In this document: piece by piece, positions 6,761 through 10,827 of the stretch
Layout of the letters: every line of letters starts with the position of its first letter
Numbering within the stretch: position 1 is the first letter of the stretch
Assembly: GCA_003142495.1 (NCBI GenBank)
Contig: PLMM01000094.1
Span: forward strand, 1-10,827
DNA length: 10,827 bases
Origin: Gemmatimonadota bacterium
Lineage (GTDB): Bacteria; Gemmatimonadota; Gemmatimonadetes; Gemmatimonadales; Gemmatimonadaceae
Reading direction: 5' to 3'
Translations under genes and position numbers: made by a program
Notes under the pieces: model-generated
Databases searched by the model: none
What the model saw: the letters and a program-made list of their open reading frames with translations, nothing else
Told to the model about the DNA's origin: nothing

Positions 6761-8338
6761 CTACTTCGCCGTGAGCTCGCTCATCGCCTTGGTGTCGTTC
6801 TCCTCGAGCGCCTCTTCCGCCTGCAGGCACGCGAGATCACGCCCGAGCGATGCAAACGCCGCCACCTTCCCCTTCTGCTTGTAGGCGACAAGCGCGTCGC
6901 CCTTCTCAATGTCGCCGCCGACGACGGCTTCCTCGATCTTCGATGCGTGACCGACGTATCTGATCTCGGTTCCGAAGTGCGCGCTCCAGAAGAACGGAAT
7001 GTCATCGTATGGCTCGCGCGCGCCGAGCATGTTGCGCGCGGCGAACTGTCCCTGCCGCTCGGCGACGACGAAGTGCTCGACGCGAATGCGATCGCCCGTG
7101 CGATACGGGAAGTTGGCGATGTCACCTGCGGCGTAGATTCCCGGAATGCTGGACTCGAGGAACTCGTTGAGGACGACCCCGTTGTCGACTTTCAGGCCGG
7201 CGGCCTTCGCGAGATCGAGATTCGGTCGCACCCCGATGCCGACGACCACGAGATCCGCAACGATCGCCTCGCCCTCGTTGAGCGCAACTGCATCGGCACC
7301 GATCGCGGTCACCGACTTCTTCAGCGAGAACTTCACGCCCTTCTCTTCGTGCAGCGCCTGTACGTGCGCACCGAGCTTGTCGCCGAAGACTTTCTGAAGC
7401 GGTATCGCATCGGGCGCAATCACGTGCACCTCGAGCCCGCGCGTCCTGAGCGACGCCGCTACCTCGAGGCCGATGAAGCTTGCGCCGATCACGGCGACTT
7501 TCTTCGCGCGTTCGGCCGCCGCGATGATGCGATGGCTGTCGTCGAGGGTGCGCAGGTAGAACACGTGCGGGAGATCCGCGCCTGGCACGTTGAGCGGAAT
7601 CGGCGTCGCGCCGGTGGCGATCAACAGGCGATCGTACGCGCGCGTCTGTCCGTCGCCGAGCGTTACGGTTTTGGTGTCAGTGTTTATGGAGGAAGCGGTG
7701 GTCGACGTCAGGATCTCGATGTCGTGCTTCACGTAGAACTCCGGCGTGCGCAGCGGCAGCCAACTCTCCTGCGCGGTGCCGGCGAGATAGTCCTTCGAGA
7801 GGTTGGGCCTGTCGTATGGCTTGGCCGCGTCCGCTCCGATCATCGTGATCGAGCCGCTGAAGCCCTGTCGTCGCAGCATCTCCGCTGCGGCATTTCCCGC
7901 TACGCCGGCGCCAATGATCACGACGCGCTGCACCTTCGCGGCGCCCGCGCTCTCGCGCCGCGCCGATCCGCTCGTGGCCGGCGTCGCGCCGTCGCCACTC
8001 TTGATCTCGCTCGTCACGACGACGTCGGCGCCGCGGCGCTCCACCACCCAGCGCGACACCGGATCGAGCGCCGGCGCACGCAGCGCCTCCCCTGTGCGCA
8101 CGTCGAAGCACGCGTGATGCCAGGGACAGCGCACGGTGTGGCCTACGAGGAGCCCTTCGCCGAGCGGGCCGCTGTAGTGCGTACAGGTGGCGCCGATCGC
8201 GAAGACTTCTCCGTCCGTGCGGGTGAGCAACACCGCCTTCCCGTGCGCGTGTCCGAGCAGCATGCCGCCATCAGGAATCAGCGCGAGCGGCACACCCGCT
8301 GCGAGATCGGGACCCCTCAGCTCCTGTTCGCCACTCAT
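6761..8338 (-). CDS. Rieske [2Fe-2S] / FAD-NAD(P)H oxidoreductase (AIFM3/NfrL-like)
   Basis: This protein of 525 residues fuses an N-terminal Rieske ferredoxin domain to a pyridine-nucleotide-disulfide-type flavoprotein. Rieske ligands are Cys52 and His54 (CTH) and Cys71 and His74 (CPWHH). A Ser/Ala/Gly linker covers about 110-135. The FAD dinucleotide motif is GAGVAG at 143-148, the NAD(P) motif is GASFIG at 285-290, and the second FAD motif is YAAGDIAN with Asp406. A ferredoxin-reductase-type C-terminal domain begins near FFWSAHFGTEIRYVG. Such proteins carry electrons from NAD(P)H through FAD to the cluster and then to a partner, in the manner of a self-contained dioxygenase reductase. The Rieske-flavin order and the GASFIG motif are typical of AIFM3-like proteins. 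The start is ATG 8338, with only a weak GAG upstream. It stands alone on its strand, with no oxygenase or P450 partner nearby, so the electron acceptor is unknown. Confidence 0.93.
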   Translation of the reverse strand: MSGEQELRGPDLAAGVPLALIPDGGMLLGHAHGKAVLLTRTDGEVFAIGATCTHYSGPLGEGLLVGHTVRCPWHHACFDVRTGEALRAPALDPVSRWVVERRGADVVVTSEIKSGDGATPATSGSARRESAGAAKVQRVVIIGAGVAGNAAAEMLRRQGFSGSITMIGADAAKPYDRPNLSKDYLAGTAQESWLPLRTPEFYVKHDIEILTSTTASSINTDTKTVTLGDGQTRAYDRLLIATGATPIPLNVPGADLPHVFYLRTLDDSHRIIAAAERAKKVAVIGASFIGLEVAASLRTRGLEVHVIAPDAIPLQKVFGDKLGAHVQALHEEKGVKFSLKKSVTAIGADAVALNEGEAIVADLVVVGIGVRPNLDLAKAAGLKVDNGVVLNEFLESSIPGIYAAGDIANFPYRTGDRIRVEHFVVAERQGQFAARNMLGAREPYDDIPFFWSAHFGTEIRYVGHASKIEEAVVGGDIEKGDALVAYKQKGKVAAFASLGRDLACLQAEEALEENDTKAMSELTAK

Positions 8339-8446
8339 GTGCTCGACTCTCGCTTCATAAGGATTGGCAGCACCCGCCGGTCACAGCAGCGGGCTGGTTC
8401 TTGCGTACGAATCAACATCACAAACCTCAATTCTGACAGGTGCACT
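8339..8446. promoter_or_regulatory. Divergent gap between the Rieske/FAD gene and the small His-rich gene
   Basis: This 108-bp spacer must serve both divergent genes. The stretch 8400-8435 is locally AT-richer. The sequence before ATG 8447 (GACAGG, then 5 nt) is a weak Shine-Dalgarno for the small gene. No clear promoter boxes or palindromic operator can be assigned. Confidence 0.3.
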
Positions 8447-8632
8447 ATGTCGAAGCAGCGTCACGACCCTCACAGCGGCCACGATCACATCGAGGGACAG
8501 CAGGGGCAAAAGAGCAACTCGGAAATCGACAAGCTGCGAATCAAGGAAGAGGAAACGAATCCGAAGGTGCCGGGCGAGGAGAAGAGCGAGGATGGCCGCC
8601 CGCACAAGCCGCAGAAAAAGGACCACGGCTGA
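8447..8632 (+). CDS. Small highly charged, probably disordered protein with N-terminal His cluster
   Basis: This predicted protein has 61 residues and no family I recognise. It is strikingly hydrophilic. It has no Cys, Trp, Tyr, Phe or Ala, only a handful of Ile/Leu/Val, about 10 percent Gly, and many Lys, Glu, Asp and His. Residues 6-14 (HDPHSGHDH) form a His/Asp cluster that could bind divalent metal. The middle (SEIDKLRIKEEE) could form a short amphipathic helix, and the tail is Lys/Pro/His-rich. The composition fits the hydrophilin idea (Gly-rich, very hydrophilic, often induced by osmotic stress), but that is an inference from composition alone. Support for coding comes from a proper ATG, a plausible upstream GACAGG, a location free of other genes, and biased composition unlike random GC-rich translation. 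It diverges from the Rieske/FAD gene and converges on DUF2156 with a 12-bp gap. Confidence 0.7.
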   Translation: MSKQRHDPHSGHDHIEGQQGQKSNSEIDKLRIKEEETNPKVPGEEKSEDGRPHKPQKKDHG

Positions 8633-8647
8633 TCGTTCGCGCGATCA
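8630..8647. terminator. Short hairpin spanning two convergent stop codons
   Basis: TGATCG at 8630-8635 pairs with CGATCA at 8642-8647 across a 6-nt loop. The left arm contains the TGA of the small His-rich gene, and the right arm contains, in reverse, the TGA of the DUF2156 gene. It could act as a weak two-way terminator. The stem is only 6 bp with no T-run, so it may also be coincidence. Confidence 0.3.
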
Positions 8648-9811
8648 CCGCCTCGCGAGCCAACGCACTTCCTGTGCTACGGCTCGCGCCGCGGTGCGGC
8701 CGAGCAGCGACACCGGCGATCCGCCGCCGAACGCCGCGGCGATCGCCCAGAGTGCGCGCATCGAGAATGGCCCACGATCATCGATCGCGATGATCTCCTC
8801 CCAGTGCTCCGGCGCGAACTTCGACTTGAAGCGATCGAGTCCGTCGAAGTCGTAGAAGCGGCGACCGTGCGCGCGCACCCAGCGCAGCACGAAGCGCAGC
8901 CATGCGGGCTCCGCCGCACTCGCGTGGCGCGATTGGCGGGAGAGCGGCGCGAGGCCGAGCGTGACGTACTCCGCGCCCTCATCCGCGAGCGCGCGCATCG
9001 CGGCGTCGACGAGCAACTCCGATGTGCCGTTCGGCGCGCCGCGCCCGCGCACGATCTGCTCTATCAGCCAGCCGCGCCGCGCGGGCACGGGCGACGCGAC
9101 CAGATACGCCACCGCGATGCCCGCTCGATCCGCGACGAAGATGCGACGGTCGCGTGTGAGCGCGATCGTGTCTGTCTCGATGAGAAAGTGCAGCGGCGGA
9201 AGGCCGAGCGTCTCGAGCCACTCGCCGAGCAGTGCGGCGAGCTCCGGGCTGTTGTGCGCGCGCTCCGCGCTCCACCGCGCTATTGTCACACCCTTGTTCC
9301 GCGCGCGATGCAGCTGCGCGCGCAGCGACGCGCGCCGCGCGATGATCGTGGGCCATCGCCGCGGATCCCAGCTCGGCTGCGCGCCGAGCGCCACCGTTCC
9401 GCACGCGCGCGCCCCTGAGCTCGAGCTGCGAATGGTCTCCTCGAGCCGCTCCCCCGCCCCGAAGTAGCAAACGCGATCTCCCGCGTCGCGCGCACTCCCC
9501 GCGAATTCGATGACGACGTCGCGCAGCCGTGCGGGCGCGCACACGGGCGCGCCCGCGACCACGCGCACACCGCTCCGTCGCACGAAGCCGATCACGGCGT
9601 CGCCCGCTCCCGAGAACCAGAGCGCGAATCCCGGATTGAGAATTTGATACGCCGTGGCATTCCAGCCATGGCGCAGCACGAGCTCCCGCGCCCGATCGGC
9701 GTCTCCCTGCCTCAAGTGAGATCTCGCATGCGCGCAAGGTAAGCGCGCGCTCGCCCATGACTCCGGTTCAACAGTGCGCCGACACTTGTGCGTTACTTGT
9801 GTAGTGGACAT
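8645..9811 (-). CDS. DUF2156 / phosphatidylglycerol lysyltransferase C-terminal-domain protein (GNAT fold)
   Basis: The protein (388 residues from ATG 9811) matches the soluble catalytic domain of MprF-type aminoacyl-phosphatidylglycerol synthases, here without the membrane flippase part. The first GNAT half starts at about residue 36 (ADRARELVLRHGWN, YQILNPG, then VVAGAPV and VCYFGA). The mid-region SLRAQLHRARNKGV precedes the second half, with LIEQIVRGRGAPNGTSELLVD, EYVTLGLAPLS and FYDFDGLDRFKSKFAPEHWE, all typical of the family. In MprF this domain moves Lys or Ala from tRNA to phosphatidylglycerol; stand-alone members are mostly uncharacterised, so substrate is open. ATG 9811 has GGAGG/GGAGGG-like purines just upstream, but the first 32 residues look unconserved and overlap the divergent ABC gene by 8 nt. 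TTG 9715 (356 residues) is a serious alternative and would leave a normal divergent promoter gap. It is extremely GCG/CGC-rich in codon use. Confidence 0.85.
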   Translation of the reverse strand: MSTTQVTHKCRRTVEPESWASARLPCAHARSHLRQGDADRARELVLRHGWNATAYQILNPGFALWFSGAGDAVIGFVRRSGVRVVAGAPVCAPARLRDVVIEFAGSARDAGDRVCYFGAGERLEETIRSSSSGARACGTVALGAQPSWDPRRWPTIIARRASLRAQLHRARNKGVTIARWSAERAHNSPELAALLGEWLETLGLPPLHFLIETDTIALTRDRRIFVADRAGIAVAYLVASPVPARRGWLIEQIVRGRGAPNGTSELLVDAAMRALADEGAEYVTLGLAPLSRQSRHASAAEPAWLRFVLRWVRAHGRRFYDFDGLDRFKSKFAPEHWEEIIAIDDRGPFSMRALWAIAAAFGGGSPVSLLGRTAARAVAQEVRWLARR

Positions 9812-10274
9812 TCCCTCCGTTTCCTCCGCCGAGCTCGCGCTCCAGACCACCGGGCTCACGCGGAGATTCGACACCCTCATAGCCGTCGACGCGATCGATC
9901 TCGCCGTCGCGCACGGCTCGATCTTCGGACTGCTTGGCCCCAACGGCGCGGGGAAGTCGACGACGATCAAGATTCTCACGACGCTGCTCAAGCCGAGCGC
10001 GGGCTCGGCGCGCGTTGCCGGCTTCGATGTGCAGCGCGAGCCGAAGCAGGTGCGCCGGTGCATCGGCTACGTGCCCCAGCTCATCTCCGCCGACGGCACG
10101 CTCACCGGCTACGAGAATCTGATGCTCTCCGCCAAGCTCTACGCGATTCCGCGTGGCGAGCGAGCGTCGCGCATCGATGAGGCGCTCGGCTTCATGGGGC
10201 TGCTCAACTCCGCTCGCGCGCTCGTCAAGACGTACTCGGGCGGCATGGTGCGCCGCCTCGAGCTCGCGCAGGCG
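9804..10274 (+). CDS. ABC transporter ATP-binding protein (ABC-2 exporter type), truncated after the C-loop
   Basis: This is the nucleotide-binding subunit of a DrrA/CcmA-like ABC exporter. From GTG 9804 it reads 157 good residues. The start of the domain is LALQTTGLTRRFDTLIAVD, Walker A is GPNGAGKST with Lys51, the Q-loop is GYVPQ with Gln92, and the signature is YSGGMVRRLELAQA at 144-157. The expected Walker B Asp/Glu, D-loop, H-loop and C-terminus (about 150 residues) are absent. From 10275 the same frame stays open to the window end but reads only the reverse complement of the LLM oxidoreductase. The break is therefore abrupt and in the middle of a conserved stretch. No Shine-Dalgarno is seen before GTG; leaderless initiation or another start is possible. 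No permease gene is present. Whether it is a real broken gene or an assembly join, see the junction entry. Confidence 0.88.
10254..10274. other. Breakpoint where two truncated genes meet tail to tail
   Basis: Over these 21 bp both readings remain plausible. On plus they end the ABC signature segment (RLELAQA), and on minus they end the LLM oxidoreductase segment (RLRELE). Left of it only the ATPase makes sense; right of it only the oxidoreductase does. The stretch contains the self-complementary octamer CGAGCTCG. Microhomology of this sort is expected both at real rearrangement points and at assembly misjoins. Alanine codons differ on the two sides: mainly GCG to the left (12 GCG, 6 GCC), mainly GCC to the right (8 GCC, 4 GCG), a small sample that mildly favours two source genomes. 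Confidence 0.7.
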
Positions 10275-10640
10275 CACCGGAATCGGCTCGAGCGGGAGCC
10301 CGTATGCGGTCGTCTCCGGTTCATGCCAGCCCGCCCCCAACCCGAGGACGAAGTGGCCCTGGGTGGCGTGATCCATGGCCGTGGCCATCTTCGCCACGAG
10401 GCCCGGGTGACGGTAGGGATTGGCGAGCACGAGGTGGCCGATCTGCTTGTCTGGAACGTGATGGGCGAGGAGGGCGAGGGTGGTCCACCCTTCGAAGCAC
10501 GCGCCATCGCCGTCCACCGGGTACAGGTGGTCGAACGTCCAGGCGGAGTCGAAGACATCGATCTCGCCGGCGAGGCCCCAGATCGCGTCGAGCGTGGGCC
10601 AGTCAATTCGTTGCGGTGCGGTCTTGAATCCGAGTCTCAT
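10254..10640 (-). CDS. LLM-class (luciferase-like, F420-dependent type) oxidoreductase, N-terminal part only
   Basis: From ATG 10640 on the minus strand, about 128 residues match the first half of a luciferase-like monooxygenase-fold flavin/F420 oxidoreductase. They include MRLGFKTAPQ, SAWTFDHLYP, the EGWTTLALLA helix, ANPYRHPGLVAKMATAMDHAT and FVLGLGAGWHEPETTAYGLPL. In F420-dependent members the GAGWHE.E..AYG segment and the preceding His line the active site and cofactor pocket. Normal length is about 290-330 residues; the C-terminal half is missing, because beyond 10254 the frame reads the antisense of the ABC ATPase (it stays open by chance to 9768). No clear Shine-Dalgarno precedes ATG 10640; TTG 10679 would add 13 unconserved residues. 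Substrate and choice of FMN or F420 cannot be decided. Confidence 0.85.
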
Positions 10641-10704
10641 GCGCTGAGGGTATGCCGGAATCGAGGGGACGGCTGCCAACAGCGGCCCGACAGCCGGCAG
10701 GCCG

Positions 10705-10717
10705 GTCGTGCCACGAC
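10705..10717. promoter_or_regulatory. Short palindrome upstream of the LLM oxidoreductase gene
   Basis: GTCGTG at 10705-10710 and CACGAC at 10712-10717 form a perfect 6-bp inverted repeat around one base. It sits just after the stop of the partial gene at the right edge and about 65 bp before ATG 10640, so it could be an operator or a small hairpin. In DNA this GC-rich, such short palindromes often arise by chance. Confidence 0.2.
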
Positions 10718-10718
10718 G

Positions 10719-10827
10719 TCAGACGGGCGTCGGCATCGTGGCGTGCACCCCTGCGATCCCGACTCGCAGATCGGACAGGACGTAGGCTTCGGTGCCCACG
10801 GTCGCAGGCTGCCGTTCTGCCGCCAGT
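10719..10827 (-). CDS. C-terminal 35 codons of an unrecognised gene, cut by window edge
   Basis: On the minus strand one frame reads 35 residues from the edge to TGA at 10719-10721, including ERQPATVGTEAYVLSDLR and VGIAGVHATMPTPV. The mixed hydrophobic pattern (alternating Val/Leu/Ile, Gly turns) looks more protein-like than the other frames, which are Arg-rich. The piece is too short for me to name a family. If real it would be the gene upstream of the LLM oxidoreductase in the same direction, with a gap of about 78 bp. It lies right of the breakpoint, so it may belong to a different genome from the rest of the window. Confidence 0.35.
   Translation of the reverse strand, partial: LAAERQPATVGTEAYVLSDLRVGIAGVHATMPTPV

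Noticed and set aside
6947..8632. A 561-codon plus-strand frame running into the small His-rich gene
   Set aside because: Most of it is antisense to the well-supported Rieske/FAD gene and has Arg/His-rich nonsense composition. Only the last 61 codons after ATG 8447, outside the antisense zone, look genuine.
8979..9758. A 259-codon minus-strand frame within the DUF2156 gene
   Set aside because: It is a +1 shadow of the DUF2156 frame, consisting mostly of Arg/Ala repeats, whereas the other frame carries all the family motifs.
9768..10679. A 303-codon minus-strand frame that looks like one long LLM oxidoreductase
   Set aside because: Only the part from 10254 to 10640 resembles the family. The rest is the exact antisense of the ABC ATPase, is Arg/Glu-rich and has no similarity to the LLM C-terminal half.
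10275..10827. Continuation of the ABC ATPase frame to the window end without a stop
   Set aside because: After 10274 no Walker B, D-loop or H-loop appears. The frame only reads the antisense of the LLM gene, so it is a chance open frame in GC-rich DNA.

Overview
This is a high-GC bacterial window, with codons rich in GCG, CGC and CTC. It looks like accessory or envelope-related chromosome from a free-living Gram-negative. A TolC-type outer membrane channel and a lipoprotein adaptor require an outer membrane. The overall style fits Gemmatimonadota or a similar high-GC soil lineage, but no marker gene here proves the taxon.

Left part (1-4629, minus strand): a tripartite RND efflux operon reads right to left. 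The order is TolC-family outer membrane protein, then lipoprotein RND adaptor, then RND permease. The genes overlap by 16 nt and 4 nt, so they are probably translationally coupled. The permease runs off the left edge after 725 codons. Next comes a divergent intergenic region (4630-4795). It holds two interleaved perfect inverted repeats in the leader of the efflux operon, one of which covers the likely ribosome binding site of the TolC gene. On the plus strand follows an exported PAP2 phosphatase with all three catalytic motifs.

Middle part (5672-8632): a roughly 55-codon aldo/keto reductase remnant on the minus strand ends in a perfect 13-bp hairpin next to the PAP2 stop codon. Then come an SDR oxidoreductase (plus), a convergent Rieske/FAD oxidoreductase of the AIFM3/ferredoxin-reductase type (minus), and a 61-residue, His- and Lys/Glu-rich, probably disordered protein (plus).

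Right part (8645-10827): a DUF2156 (MprF C-terminal-like, GNAT-fold) protein lies on the minus strand, divergent from an ABC-2-type exporter ATPase. The ATPase reads normally through Walker A, the Q-loop and the C-loop signature, then stops making sense at about 10274. From about 10254 rightwards the minus strand encodes the first 128 residues of an F420/luciferase-like (LLM) oxidoreductase, which lacks its C-terminal half. Two half-genes therefore meet tail to tail over about 21 bp. This is either a genomic inversion or rearrangement or, quite possibly, an assembly chimera, so the sequence right of about 10275 may not belong to the same genome. The last 109 bases hold the C-terminus of an unrecognised minus-strand gene.

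Functionally the left half is envelope-centred (efflux, lipid phosphatase) and the middle is redox. I did not find a convincing new multi-gene system. The most unusual signals are the interleaved leader hairpins, the aldo/keto reductase remnant ending in an inverted copy of its own sequence, and the broken-gene junction at 10254-10274. No tRNA, rRNA, CRISPR array or insertion sequence was seen.
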